Source: Nonomuraea guangzhouensis (GTDB lineage: Bacteria; Actinomycetota; Actinomycetes; Streptosporangiales; Streptosporangiaceae). From it: a stretch of 64,000 nt of DNA. Below, piece by piece: positions 35,108 through 43,911 of this stretch. Numbering within the stretch: position 1 is the first letter of the stretch; the number at the start of each line of letters is the position of its first letter. The stretch is from contig NZ_JAHKRM010000027.1 in NCBI RefSeq assembly GCF_019396345.1, positions 124,001 through 188,000 on the forward strand. The letters run 5' to 3'. A program made the position numbers and the translations under genes. The notes under the pieces are model-generated. The model was not told where the DNA came from, searched no databases, and was given only the letters and a program-made list of their open reading frames with translations.

Positions 35108-36718
35108 TCAGTGCGAGGCAGCCAGGTCCAGGTCCTTGACCTTGGGGTCGCCCTCGTCCGCGAAGTAGTCCTCCCGGGACGTCGCGTCCTCCCCGTCGGC
35201 CACCTTCAGCGCCCGGAACAGTAGCGTGCCGAGCACCGCCACGATCAGGTTGACCGCCAGCGCCAGGAAGCCCGCGTAGATCGTCATCTTGGTGTCGAGG
35301 CCGAGGTTCGACAGCCCGAACGCCGACCCACCGAAGTGGGCCTTGCCGGTCGCCGGGTTCGGGACCAGGTACAGCATCCAGATGCCCGCGCCCATGCCCA
35401 GCGCCCAGCCCGCGATCAGGCCGCCCTTGTGGAACCAGCGCGTGTAGAGGCCCAGCCCCACCGACGGCAGCGTCTGCAGGATGATCACGCCGCCGATGAG
35501 CTGCAGGTCGATGGAGAACTGCGGGTCGAGCAGCAGGATGCAGAGCACCGCACCCACCTTGACCACCAGGGACACCAGCTTGGAGACCTTGGCCTCCTGC
35601 GCGTCGGTGGCGTCCTTGCGCAGGTATTCGCGGTAGATGTTGCGGGTGAACAGGTTCGCCGCGGCGATCGACATGATGGCCGCCGGGACGAGCGCGCCGA
35701 TGCCGATGGCCGCGTAGGCGACGCCCGCGAACCAGTCGGGGAACATCTGGTCGAACAGCGCCGGGATGATCGTGTTGTTGTCCACCTTGCCGGTCGCGCC
35801 CACGACGCCCTTGGTGCCCGCCGCGATCGCCATGAAGCCGAGCAGCGCGATCAGGCCGAGCAGGAAGCTGTAGGCGGGCAGCGCCGCCATGTTCCGCTTG
35901 ATGACGCCGCGGTTCTTCGAGGCCAGCACGCCGGTGAGGCTGTGCGGGTAGAGGAACAGCGCGAGCGCCGAGCCGAAGGCCAGCGTGACGTACTGGAGCT
36001 GGTTGTTGGCGTTGAGCGTGATGCCGTCGCCGGGCGCCGGGGTCGCGTCGAACTTGGCCTTGGCCGCGTCGAAGATCGACCCCCAGCCGCCCAGCTTGGC
36101 CGGGATGTAGATGACCGCCGCCAGGATCACGATGTAGATCAGCGTGTCCTTGACGAACGCGATCAGCGCCGGCGCCCGCAGCCCCGACTGGTAGGTGTAC
36201 GCCGCGAGGATGGCGAAGGCGATGATGATCGGCAGATGCCCGGTGATGCCCATCGTCTTCAGCACCGCCTCGATGCCGACGAGCTGCAGCGCGATGTACG
36301 GCATGGTCGCCACCAGGCCGGTGATCGCGATGATCAGCGCCAGCGTCGGCGACCCGAACCGGGCCCGGACGAAGTCGGCCGGAGTGACGAACCCGTGCAC
36401 GTGCGACACCGACCACATCCGGGCCAGCACCAGGAACACCAGCGGATAGACCACCACCGTGTACGGCAGGGCGTAGAAGCCCAGCGCCCCGGCCCCGAAC
36501 ACCAGCGCGGGCACGGCCACGAAGGTGTAGGCCGTGTAGAGGTCGCCGCCCACCAGGAACCAGGTGATCCAGGAGCCGAAGTTCCGGCCGCCCAGTCCCC
36601 ACTCGTGCAGGCTCTCGATGTTCTCGGGCCGCCGCCATTTGGCCGCCACGAACCCCATGACGCTCACCGTGAGGAACAGCAGCGCGAAGACGACCAGCTC
36701 GGTCACATTGGGGTTCAC
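35108..36718 (-). CDS. Sodium:solute symporter family protein (copy A)
   Basis: 536 residues with about 13 membrane helices of the SSS/LeuT fold. Visible features: a short N-terminal helix (ELVVFALLFLTVSVMGFVAA), GGRNFGSWITWFLVGGDLYT, TYQSGLRAPALIAFVKD and GIGALVPAAIMSIAAANLFT, a segment that carries the Na+ site in this family. GTG 36718 overlaps the upstream DUF3311 gene by 4 bp (GTGA). This DUF3311-SSS pairing is characteristic of MctP-like monocarboxylate permeases, so a lactate/pyruvate/acetate-type substrate is plausible. Copy B (37065) has exactly the same length and closely similar sequence. Confidence 0.9.
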   Translation of the reverse strand: MNPNVTELVVFALLFLTVSVMGFVAAKWRRPENIESLHEWGLGGRNFGSWITWFLVGGDLYTAYTFVAVPALVFGAGALGFYALPYTVVVYPLVFLVLARMWSVSHVHGFVTPADFVRARFGSPTLALIIAITGLVATMPYIALQLVGIEAVLKTMGITGHLPIIIAFAILAAYTYQSGLRAPALIAFVKDTLIYIVILAAVIYIPAKLGGWGSIFDAAKAKFDATPAPGDGITLNANNQLQYVTLAFGSALALFLYPHSLTGVLASKNRGVIKRNMAALPAYSFLLGLIALLGFMAIAAGTKGVVGATGKVDNNTIIPALFDQMFPDWFAGVAYAAIGIGALVPAAIMSIAAANLFTRNIYREYLRKDATDAQEAKVSKLVSLVVKVGAVLCILLLDPQFSIDLQLIGGVIILQTLPSVGLGLYTRWFHKGGLIAGWALGMGAGIWMLYLVPNPATGKAHFGGSAFGLSNLGLDTKMTIYAGFLALAVNLIVAVLGTLLFRALKVADGEDATSREDYFADEGDPKVKDLDLAASH

Positions 36719-36924
36719 TTGGTCATCCTGTAGACGATCGTGGTGCAGCCGACGCCGACGGCGATGAAGGCGATCTGCAGCCAGTAGAACAGCGGGAAGC
36801 CGAGCAGCCGGGGCTCGTCGGCGTTGAACAGGAAGGTCATCAGCGGCAGCGCGATGGGCAGGACCAGCAGCCAGTTCCACGGGCTGCGGTCACTGCGTGC
36901 CTGCCCGGGTTCCCGGGTTGTCAT
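36715..36924 (-). CDS. DUF3311 small membrane subunit (copy A)
   Basis: 69 residues; GGAGGG lies before the ATG at 36924. It has two helices, WNWLLVLPIALPLMTFLFN and GFPLFYWLQIAFIAVGVGC, with the DUF3311 hallmark PRLLGFPLFYW. DUF3311 proteins accompany SSS transporters and may act as an accessory subunit. The stop overlaps the symporter start by 4 bp. Confidence 0.88.
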   Translation of the reverse strand: MTTREPGQARSDRSPWNWLLVLPIALPLMTFLFNADEPRLLGFPLFYWLQIAFIAVGVGCTTIVYRMTK

Positions 36925-37064
36925 CGACCCCTCCGAAACATGAGTCAGGAGCCGGCCCACGGTCTGAACCGGCCCCTGACCAATCGTCAATGAGGGGAGA
37001 TTAGCTTTTCCGAGGTATTAATCCCAATGTCATCGGGGTTACGGTTTGGCCTAAATGCAGAGAG

Positions 37065-38675
37065 TCACGTCGAGCCGGAGAGCTCGATGTCCTTGATGCG
37101 CGGGTCGCCCTCGTCGGCCGTGAAGTGCTCGGGCGCCGTGCCGTCAGGGCCGTCGGCGACCTTGAGCGCGCGGAACAGCAGCGTGCCGAGCACCGCCACG
37201 ATCAGGTTGACGGCCAGCGCCAGGAAGCCCGCGTAGATCGTCATCTTGGTGTCGAGGCCCAGCTTGGCCAGCGCGAACGCCGACCCGCCGAAGTGCTCGT
37301 GCTTGGTGGCCGGGTTGGCGACGTTGTAGAGCATGAGCATGCCGGCGCCCATCCCGGCCACCCAGCCCGCGATCAGGCCGCCCTTGTGGAACCAGCGGGT
37401 GAACAGGCCGATGGCGACCGACGGCAGCGTCTGCAGGATGATCACGCCGCCGATGAGCTGCAGGTCGATGGAGAACTGCGGGTCGATGAGCAGGATGAAC
37501 AGCACCGCGCCGACCTTCACCACCAGCGAGGTGACCTTGCTGACCCCGGCCTCCTGGGCGTCGGTCGGGTTGCGGTTGATGTACTCGCGGTAGATGTTGC
37601 GGGTGAACAGGTTCGCCGCCGCGATCGACATGATGGCCGCCGGGACGAGCGCGCCGATGCCGACGGCCGCGAACGCGACGCCCGCGAACCAGTCGGGGAA
37701 CAGCTTGTCGAACAGCTGCGGCACGACGGTGTTGACGTCGGTGCCGATCGGCTTGATGCCCGCCGAGATGGCCATGTAGCCGAGCAGCGCGATGAGCGCC
37801 AGCAGCAGGCTGTAGGCGGGCAGCGCGGACATGTTCCGCTTGATCACGTCGCGGTTGCGCGAGGCGAGCACGCCGGTGACGCTGTGCGGGTAGAGGAACA
37901 GCGCCAGCGCCGAGCCCAGCGCCAGCGTGACGTACTGGAGCTGGTTGTTGGAGTTGAGCAGGATCCCGTCGTTGGGCGCCGGCGTGGCCGCGAACTTGGC
38001 CGCGGCGTCGCCGAAGATCTGGCTCCAGCCGCCCAGCCGGGCCGGGATGTAGATGATCGCGACGAGGATGACCAGATAGATGAGGACGTCCTTGACGAAC
38101 GCGATGAGCGCGGGCGCCCGCAGCCCCGACTGGTAGGTGTAGGCGGCCAGGATCACGAACGCGATGATCAGCGGCAGGTCGCTGAGGAACCCGCTGCCGG
38201 CCACGCCCATCGTCTTCAGCACGGCCTCGATGCCGACGAGCTGCAGCGCGATGTACGGCATGGTCGCCACGATGCCGGTGATGGCCACCAGCAGCGCCAG
38301 CGTCGGCGACCCGAACCGGACCCGGACGAAGTCGGCCGGGGTGACCAGGCTGTGCACGTGCGACACCGACCACAACCGGATCATGATGAGGAACACGATC
38401 GGGTAGGTGATCACCGTGTACGGCACCGCGAAGAACCCGGCGGCACCCGCGCCGAACAGCAGCGCGGGCACGGCCACGAACGTGTAGGCGGTGTAGAGGT
38501 CGCCGCCGATGAGGAACCAGGTGATCCACGGCCCGAAGTTGCGGCCGCCCAGCCCCCACTCGTGGAGGCTGGCCAGGTCGTCCGGCCGGCGCCACCGGGC
38601 GGCGACGAAGCCCATACCACTGACCACCAGGAACAGTACGGTGAAGACGATGATCTCGGTAAGGTGCTCGCTCAC
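37065..38675 (-). CDS. Sodium:solute symporter family protein (copy B)
   Basis: 536 residues with the same helix plan as copy A and near-identical blocks (GGRNFGPWITWFLIGGDLYT, TYQSGLRAPALIAFVKDVLI, GALVPAAIMSIAAANLFTRN). Differences cluster in the loops near 205-215 (an insert GVAGSGFLSDLP in place of GITGHLP) and 300-330, and in the C-terminal tail. GTG 38675 overlaps its DUF3311 gene by 4 bp. The two modules arose by tandem duplication and have diverged enough to differ in substrate or regulation. Transcription runs from copy B toward copy A; 140 bp lie between the copy B stop and the copy A DUF3311 start. Confidence 0.9.
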   Translation of the reverse strand: MSEHLTEIIVFTVLFLVVSGMGFVAARWRRPDDLASLHEWGLGGRNFGPWITWFLIGGDLYTAYTFVAVPALLFGAGAAGFFAVPYTVITYPIVFLIMIRLWSVSHVHSLVTPADFVRVRFGSPTLALLVAITGIVATMPYIALQLVGIEAVLKTMGVAGSGFLSDLPLIIAFVILAAYTYQSGLRAPALIAFVKDVLIYLVILVAIIYIPARLGGWSQIFGDAAAKFAATPAPNDGILLNSNNQLQYVTLALGSALALFLYPHSVTGVLASRNRDVIKRNMSALPAYSLLLALIALLGYMAISAGIKPIGTDVNTVVPQLFDKLFPDWFAGVAFAAVGIGALVPAAIMSIAAANLFTRNIYREYINRNPTDAQEAGVSKVTSLVVKVGAVLFILLIDPQFSIDLQLIGGVIILQTLPSVAIGLFTRWFHKGGLIAGWVAGMGAGMLMLYNVANPATKHEHFGGSAFALAKLGLDTKMTIYAGFLALAVNLIVAVLGTLLFRALKVADGPDGTAPEHFTADEGDPRIKDIELSGST

Positions 38676-38881
38676 CGCTTCCTCCCGCGCTTGGTCATCT
38701 GGTACACCAGCGTGGTCGTGCCCACGCCGAGAGCGATGAAGGCGATCTGCAGCCAGTAGAACAGCGGGAAGCCCAGCAGGCTGGGCTCGGCGGAGTTGAA
38801 CAGGAATGGCATCAGGGGGATGGCGATGGGCACGAGCAGCAGCCAGTACCAGGGGCTGCGGTCACTCTTGTCATCGGGCAA
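38672..38881 (-). CDS. DUF3311 small membrane subunit (copy B)
   Basis: 69 residues from a TTG start with AGGAG 6 nt upstream; no ATG or GTG fits better. It has two helices with the PSLLGFPLFYWLQIAFIALG hallmark, equal in length to copy A. The stop overlaps the copy B symporter start by 4 bp. Confidence 0.85.
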   Translation of the reverse strand: MPDDKSDRSPWYWLLLVPIAIPLMPFLFNSAEPSLLGFPLFYWLQIAFIALGVGTTTLVYQMTKRGRKR

Positions 38882-38941
38882 GGCGGTCTCCTAGGGAGAT
38901 GCGGCTCTTGCCCTCGCAGACTAGTGACGTGATTATTTCGG

Positions 38942-39598
38942 TCAGGTCACCGATCGACGAGTGGTCTGCTCCTCGCGACGAACGGTCACCTCGTCGGCGA
39001 TGTCACGGCTGCCGTAGCCCTCGGGCGCGGGCACCTCGACGATCGGGTCGGGCCGGTCGTCCCATTCCAGCCGCAGCGCCCTGGCCATCGTGGCGTGCAT
39101 CTCGTACAGGCAGGTCACGTAGGTGAGCTCCAGGATCTGCTCGTCCGGCAGGTGCGCGCGGAGCACCGCGAACACCTCGTCGTGCACCCGTCCGCCGTCG
39201 AGCACGAGCCCGTCGGTGTAGGCGAGCACGGCCCGCTCCAGCTCGCCGAACACGTCGCTGACCTGCCAGTGCGCGACCGCCCGCACCTTCTCCTCGGGTA
39301 CGCCGAGCGCCCGCAGTTGCTTGCAGTGCTGGGAGAAGACGAACTGGCTCTGCCGCGCCCACCCCGCCCTGGTCTGGCCGAGCTCGCGCAGCACCGGGTC
39401 CAGCGAGGACTCCCGGTAGAGCTGGAAGCCCTTGACGGCGTGCCGGAAGATCTTCGGGTCGAGCGCGAACACCGTCCACCAGTCGCCGGGCGAGCCCGTC
39501 GCCGTGCCCGCCCGCTCCGGCGAGAACAGCTGGTCGTAGAAGAACGTCACCAGCGGGTCGGTCATCTCCTCGCGGGGCACCGGCCGCAGCCGCGGCAT
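38942..39598 (-). CDS. Carboxymuconolactone decarboxylase family protein
   Basis: 218 residues, all-helical AhpD/CMD fold. The core segment ELGQTRAGWARQSQFVFSQH and VRAVAHWQVSDVFGELERAV matches CMD-family proteins. The AhpD CxxC redox pair is absent (only one Cys, in the SQHCKQL position), so it is not a thiol peroxidase. Its ATG overlaps the stop of the VOC dioxygenase-like gene by one base (TGATG), so the two are translationally coupled. The pairing suggests breakdown of a catechol-like or lactone intermediate, but no pathway can be assigned. Confidence 0.82.
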   Translation of the reverse strand: MPRLRPVPREEMTDPLVTFFYDQLFSPERAGTATGSPGDWWTVFALDPKIFRHAVKGFQLYRESSLDPVLRELGQTRAGWARQSQFVFSQHCKQLRALGVPEEKVRAVAHWQVSDVFGELERAVLAYTDGLVLDGGRVHDEVFAVLRAHLPDEQILELTYVTCLYEMHATMARALRLEWDDRPDPIVEVPAPEGYGSRDIADEVTVRREEQTTRRSVT

Positions 39599-40146
39599 CA
39601 GACGGTCCGCTCGGCAGCGGTCCTCGGCTCGTGCCGTACGTCGCCGGGCTGCCCGACCTGCCGGGTCCAGGCGGCGAACTCGACCAGCACCCCGTCGGGG
39701 TCCTTGAAGTAGATCGACCGGACGAACACGCCGTCATGCATCTCGGGCGCCACGCCGAACTCACTGTCGTCGTGGTTGAGCAGCACGCCGACGTCGATGC
39801 CCTTGGCGACCAGCCGTTCGCGGTACTCCTCGATCCGCTCGGGCGGCACGTCGAAGGCGATGTGGTTCATCGACCCGACGGCCGACAGCAGCTCGCCCCG
39901 GTCGGGCAGGTTACGCGGCGCCGACACGCCGGGCACGCCCTCGGGCGCGTCGGGGAACCAGAAGAACGCCAGCGCGTTGCCGCCGCCGCAGTCGAAGAAG
40001 AAGTGCTGCCCCCAGCCCATCGGCAGCTCGATCGTCTTGATCAGCGGCATGCCGAGCACGCCGGAGTAGAAGTCGACGGTCTGCTTCATGTCCGAGCAGA
40101 CCAGGGCGATGTGGTTGACCCCGCGCACCTCGAATTCGCTGTTCAT
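39598..40146 (-). CDS. VOC-superfamily metalloprotein (glyoxalase/dioxygenase-like)
   Basis: 182 residues; AAGGAG lies before the ATG at 40146. The domain begins VNHIALVCSDMKQTVDFYSG, a classic first beta-alpha-beta unit with the metal His in NHIAL; the second unit holds MNHIAFDVPPERIEEYRERL, and a late Glu is in DPDGVLVEFAAWTR. These are the His/His/Glu positions of VOC enzymes such as extradiol dioxygenases. It is divergent from the SDR gene and coupled to the CMD gene downstream. Confidence 0.85.
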   Translation of the reverse strand: MNSEFEVRGVNHIALVCSDMKQTVDFYSGVLGMPLIKTIELPMGWGQHFFFDCGGGNALAFFWFPDAPEGVPGVSAPRNLPDRGELLSAVGSMNHIAFDVPPERIEEYRERLVAKGIDVGVLLNHDDSEFGVAPEMHDGVFVRSIYFKDPDGVLVEFAAWTRQVGQPGDVRHEPRTAAERTV

Positions 40147-40224
40147 AGTAACTCCTTACTTATCACAGGGTTCTGGCGAAAAAACATGACAGGAGATGTC
40201 CTCTTTCCGGGCGAGCATGGCCCC

Positions 40225-41115
40225 ATGATTGCTCTGGTGGCGGGCGCGACCCGCGGAACGGGACGAGGAATAGCGGTCCAGCTGGGCGCGGTCGGCGCGA
40301 CCGTGTACTGCACCGGCAGATCGACGCGTGAAGGCCGCTCGGAGCTGAACCGGTCCGAGACGATCGAGGAGACGGCCGAGCTGGTCACGCGGGCCGGCGG
40401 CACCGGCATCGCGGTGCGGGTGGACCACCTGGACCCGGCCCAGGTCAAGGCACTGGCCGAACGGATCGACCGCGAACAGGGGCGGCTCGACGTGCTGGTC
40501 AACGACGTGTGGGGTGGCGAGCCGCTGTACGAATGGGAGACACCGGTGTGGAAGCACGACCTGGACAACGGGCTGCGGCTGCTCAGGCTGGCGATCGACA
40601 CCCACCTCATCACCAGCCACCACCTGCTGCCGCTGCTGATCCGCAACCCGGGCGGCCTGGTGGTCGAGGTGACCGACGGCACCACCGACTACAACGACAC
40701 CCACTACCGGGTCTCGCCGTACTACGACCTGGCCAAGGTGTCGGTCAACCGCCTGGCCTTCAGCCAGGCGCACGACCTGGAGCCGCACGGCGGCACGGCG
40801 GTGGCGCTCACCCCGGGGTTCCTGCGCTCGGAGGCCATGCTGGAGCTGTTCGGCGTCACCGAGGAGACCTGGCGCGAGGCCAAGCCCGACCCCGCGTGGG
40901 CGGTGTCGGAGTCACCGGCCTACGCGGGCCGCGCGGTCGCCGCCCTGGCCACCGATCCCGACAAGCGACGCTGGTCCGGCAAGTCGGTCTCCAGCGGTGA
41001 GCTGGCCCAGGTGTACGGGTTCACGGACCTGGACGGCAGCAGGCCGGACGTGTGGCGGTTCATCACGGAGGTGCGGGAGCCGGGAAAGGAGGCCGACCCG
41101 GAGGACTACCGGTAA
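40225..41115 (+). CDS. Short-chain dehydrogenase/reductase
   Basis: 296 residues from the ATG at 40225 (ATG 40186 would add 13 residues). The NAD(P) motif is VAGATRGTGRGIAVQLG. Most SDRs then show NAG, which here is VNDVWGG; the catalytic Tyr and Lys are in SPYYDLAKVSVNRLAF (YxxxK pattern fits the second Tyr). The active-site Ser is replaced within VEVTDGTTDYN. This is an 'atypical' SDR subgroup like DHRS1, which shares the NDVWGG segment. It is divergent from the VOC/CMD pair and ends 9 bp from the convergent WYL regulator. Confidence 0.85.
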   Translation: MIALVAGATRGTGRGIAVQLGAVGATVYCTGRSTREGRSELNRSETIEETAELVTRAGGTGIAVRVDHLDPAQVKALAERIDREQGRLDVLVNDVWGGEPLYEWETPVWKHDLDNGLRLLRLAIDTHLITSHHLLPLLIRNPGGLVVEVTDGTTDYNDTHYRVSPYYDLAKVSVNRLAFSQAHDLEPHGGTAVALTPGFLRSEAMLELFGVTEETWREAKPDPAWAVSESPAYAGRAVAALATDPDKRRWSGKSVSSGELAQVYGFTDLDGSRPDVWRFITEVREPGKEADPEDYR

Positions 41116-41124
41116 GAGGACCGT

Positions 41125-42066
41125 TCACTGGTAAAGGGCCGCCAGTCGCGCCGCCGCTTCGGCCACCAGGGCGCGCAGCTCCGGTGGCCCGAGCACCTCC
41201 GCCTCCGGCCCGAACCGCAGCACCTGCCCGTACGCCACCCGCACCGACTCCACCCCCAGCCGGATCGTCCCGTCGGGCTGGAGCGAGGCCAGCGCGCCGG
41301 GCAGGGCGGCCGGGTCGGCGATGTGGCGCAGCATGCGCACACCCGCCTCGCTCAGCCGCAGCGTGACCGTCTCGCGCAGCAGCGACCGGCTGAACGCCGC
41401 GGACTGCCCCGCCCAGAAGGCCGCCAGGTCGAAGCCCGGGTCGCGCTCGAAGACCCGGGCGAGCACGCCGATCTCCCCGAAACGGTCCACCCGGAAGATC
41501 AGGAACCGCTCGCCGCTCCTCGCCGCCAGATACCAGGCGCCCGCCTTGAGCACGAGCCCGTACGGCTCCAGCGTCCGCTCCGCGTCCTTGTAGACGGCCG
41601 TCACCGACAGGTCCCGCCAGACGGCCCTGGCCAGCGGGGCGAGCGCGGCCGGCGGCGGGGAGTCGCCGGCGAACCAGCCGGGCGCGTCCAGGTGGAAGCG
41701 CTGCGCGGCCGTCGCGGGCGCGTCCCGCACCCCGGGGGACAGCGCCGCGGCGGCCTTCAGCCGGGCCGTCGCGGCCACCTCCTCCAGCCCCATCTCCCGC
41801 AGCGCCGCCGGCACCCCCGAAAGGAACAACGCCTCCGCCTCGGCCCGGTCGAGCCCGGTCAGCCGGGTACGGTAGCCGTCCAGCAACCGGTAACCGCCAC
41901 CACGCCCCCGATCGGCGTAGACCGGCACCCCCGACTCCGCCAGCGCGAGCACGTCACGGTGGATCGTCCGCTCCGACACCTCCAGCTCCTTGGCCAGCTC
42001 CGCCGCCGTCATCCCGCCGCGCCCCTGCAACAGCAGGAGCAGCGACATCAGTCGCGCGGCGCGCAT
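41125..42066 (-). CDS. HTH/WYL-domain transcriptional regulator (YafY/DeoR-like)
   Basis: 313 residues. An N-terminal DeoR-type helix-turn-helix (about 3-55, LLLLQGRGGMTAAELAKELE, SERTIHRDVLALAESG) is followed by the WYL domain (about 135-210, WYLAARSGERFLIFRVDR) and a C-terminal WCX extension. WYL proteins bind ligands or nucleic acids and often regulate adjacent genes. Its start lies inside the 3' end of the CocE-type hydrolase gene (19-bp overlap), so both are on one message. Confidence 0.88.
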   Translation of the reverse strand: MRAARLMSLLLLLQGRGGMTAAELAKELEVSERTIHRDVLALAESGVPVYADRGRGGGYRLLDGYRTRLTGLDRAEAEALFLSGVPAALREMGLEEVAATARLKAAAALSPGVRDAPATAAQRFHLDAPGWFAGDSPPPAALAPLARAVWRDLSVTAVYKDAERTLEPYGLVLKAGAWYLAARSGERFLIFRVDRFGEIGVLARVFERDPGFDLAAFWAGQSAAFSRSLLRETVTLRLSEAGVRMLRHIADPAALPGALASLQPDGTIRLGVESVRVAYGQVLRFGPEAEVLGPPELRALVAEAAARLAALYQ

Positions 42067-43649
42067 GGCAGGACGGGCAGCAGCATGGCCGAGGGGTGCT
42101 CGGGGGAGTGGAACACCTCGACGTCGGCGGGCACCATCTCGCCGCCGCGCCCGAGCGGCAGGCCGGTGCCCGGATTACGGGCGATCGTCGGGTACGCCCC
42201 AGCGGCCACCTGCACCCGGATCCGGTGATCGCGCGCGAACCGGTGCCCCACCGGCCACAGGTCCACCAGCACCCGCCGTATGTCCTTCTCCTTAATGTCC
42301 CCCGCCAGGTCGGGACCCAGCCGCCGCACACCCTCGCACACGTTGAGCGAGCGGCCGTCCGGATGCACGTCGCAGACACGCACGACCACGTCCACGTACG
42401 GCGTGCTCGACCTGACGAACAGCTCGGCGCCGACCGGCCCGATCAGCTCCACGTCCGACTCCAGCGCCGGGGAGCTGTAGACCAGCACGTCGCGCCGTGC
42501 CTCTAACCGCCGCTGGTCCCGCGGCCTGGAGTCGGCCAGCAGCACCGGCCCGCCGATCACCGGCGTCGGATGGTCCGGGTGGTAGCGGAACCGGTCCGGC
42601 TCACCCTCCTCCGGCGGCTCGGTCCCGAGCCCGAAGCCGCGCCGCAGGTGCCATCGCTCCTGCCGCATCCCGGGCACCGGCCAGTCGGGGTAGTCGCGCC
42701 ACTCCTCGGCCCCCGTCACGTACAGCCGTACCGGCTCGGCCCGCAGCCCGGACCGGTCGCCCAGCAGGTGCGCGCGGAACCAGGCCAGCGCGTCGGCCAT
42801 CGAGGGCCGCCCGTGCCGGGCGTCCACGTGGTACCAGGGCCCGATCGTCAGGTACGGCCGGCGCCCCGCCGCCCGCATCGCCTGATAGTCCTTGAGCTGC
42901 CACGGCAGGAACACGTCGTACCAGCCGCCCAGCATGGTGACGGCCGCCTCTACCTCGCCGACCTTCGGGGAGAAGTCACGCTTGTCCCAGTACGGCACCG
43001 CCGGGTCGGCGTGGTGCGCCAGGAGATCCTGGAAGAACGGCAGCGGCCGCCCCGCCGTCACCAGGTCCAGCTCGGCCACCGGCCGCCCGGACAGGACGGC
43101 CCTGCGGGTGAGCCGGGGCGCCGTCAGCATCGCCGTACCACCGAAGCGGCGCGACATGGCGTCGGTCAGCGTGGTCCAGCTCAGCGCCGACTCCAGCGCG
43201 AACGCCCCGCCCACGTAGGCGGCGTCCCTGAACTGCGAGGCGGTGATCTGCGTGGCCATGGCCTTCAGCTCCGGCCCGGCGTCGGCCGCGATGGCCCACT
43301 GGGTGTAGCCGAGATAGGAGGGGCCGAACATCGCGAACGACCCGCCGTACCAGGGCTGCTCGCGCATCCAGGCGACGGTGGCCAGGCCGTCGTCGTGCTC
43401 GTCGCCGAGAGGGTCGAGCGTCCCGCCGGAGCCGAAACCGCCCCGGCAGCTCTGGATCACCACCTGGAAGCCGCGCCTGGCGAAGCCCCGGCCGTACACC
43501 CAGCCGAACACGCCCCGCCTGCCGTACGGCGAGCGGATCAGGATCACCGGCGCCCGGTCCGACCTGACCGGCGCGTAGTGGTCGGCCAGCAGGGTCACGC
43601 CGTCGGGCATCGGAACGGGAAGGTCACGCCGGACCCGCACTCGTCGCAT
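42048..43649 (-). CDS. CocE/NonD-family alpha/beta hydrolase (peptidase S15-like)
   Basis: 533 residues. N-terminal alpha/beta-hydrolase core: MPDGVTLLADHYAP, RGFQVVIQSCRGGFGSGG, and nucleophile Ser in FAMFGPSYLGYTQWAIA (GxSYxG). A helical cap and a C-terminal jelly-roll domain (about 380-533, with YVDVVVRVCDVHPDGRS) complete the X-Pro dipeptidyl-peptidase/cocaine-esterase plan. There is no signal peptide. The substrate is unknown; these enzymes cleave acyl esters or amides. The 3' end overlaps the WYL regulator gene. Confidence 0.9.
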   Translation of the reverse strand: MRRVRVRRDLPVPMPDGVTLLADHYAPVRSDRAPVILIRSPYGRRGVFGWVYGRGFARRGFQVVIQSCRGGFGSGGTLDPLGDEHDDGLATVAWMREQPWYGGSFAMFGPSYLGYTQWAIAADAGPELKAMATQITASQFRDAAYVGGAFALESALSWTTLTDAMSRRFGGTAMLTAPRLTRRAVLSGRPVAELDLVTAGRPLPFFQDLLAHHADPAVPYWDKRDFSPKVGEVEAAVTMLGGWYDVFLPWQLKDYQAMRAAGRRPYLTIGPWYHVDARHGRPSMADALAWFRAHLLGDRSGLRAEPVRLYVTGAEEWRDYPDWPVPGMRQERWHLRRGFGLGTEPPEEGEPDRFRYHPDHPTPVIGGPVLLADSRPRDQRRLEARRDVLVYSSPALESDVELIGPVGAELFVRSSTPYVDVVVRVCDVHPDGRSLNVCEGVRRLGPDLAGDIKEKDIRRVLVDLWPVGHRFARDHRIRVQVAAGAYPTIARNPGTGLPLGRGGEMVPADVEVFHSPEHPSAMLLPVLPCAPRD

Positions 43650-43722
43650 TACCTACCAGTAACAGATGCCCCATAGGCGCGATACCCCGGGGGGCGATGT
43701 GGAGCATCCCGGCGCGGGCGCG

Positions 43723-43751
43723 TTGCGTGATCATCGCGCGCCGGTTACGCT
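43723..43751 (+). promoter_or_regulatory. Candidate trp promoter
   Basis: TTGCGT (43723-43728) and TACGCT (43746-43751) are spaced by 17 bp. The start point would then fall at about the A of the leader-peptide ATG (43758), implying a leaderless leader peptide. This agrees with the absence of any ribosome binding site there. Confidence 0.5.
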
Positions 43752-43757
43752 TGCCAC

Positions 43758-43799
43758 ATGCGAATCTCGTTGCAGCTTCAGTGGTGGCGCCGCTCCTAG
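43758..43799 (+). CDS. trpL: trp leader peptide (MRISLQLQWWRRS)
   Basis: A 13-residue reading frame with tandem Trp codons (43782-43787), upstream of the anthranilate synthase gene. It is followed at once by mutually exclusive hairpins: strand 1-2 at 43787-43793/43800-43806, antiterminator 43799-43804 with 43831-43836, and terminator 43830-43849. This is the organisation of ribosome-mediated transcription attenuation: stalling at the Trp codons when tryptophanyl-tRNA is scarce frees the antiterminator. No ribosome binding site precedes the ATG, so the peptide is probably translated from a leaderless message. Confidence 0.85.
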   Translation: MRISLQLQWWRRS

Positions 43800-43829
43800 G
43801 CGGCGCGTGATTCGCATTCCTCAACGGAC

Positions 43830-43849
43830 GGCCGCCCCGGAAGGCGGCC
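43830..43849 (+). terminator. trp attenuator terminator
   Basis: GGCCGCC-CCGGAA-GGCGGCC is a perfect 7-bp stem followed by TTTCTCG, 30 bp after the leader stop. Its left arm also pairs with GGCGGC at 43799-43804, giving the antiterminator alternative. Confidence 0.85.
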
Positions 43850-43911
43850 TTTCTCGTGTCCGCCCCCGGGGCATCAGTGTTTGAACCATCGGTTTTCGAC
43901 AAGGGGCAGCA

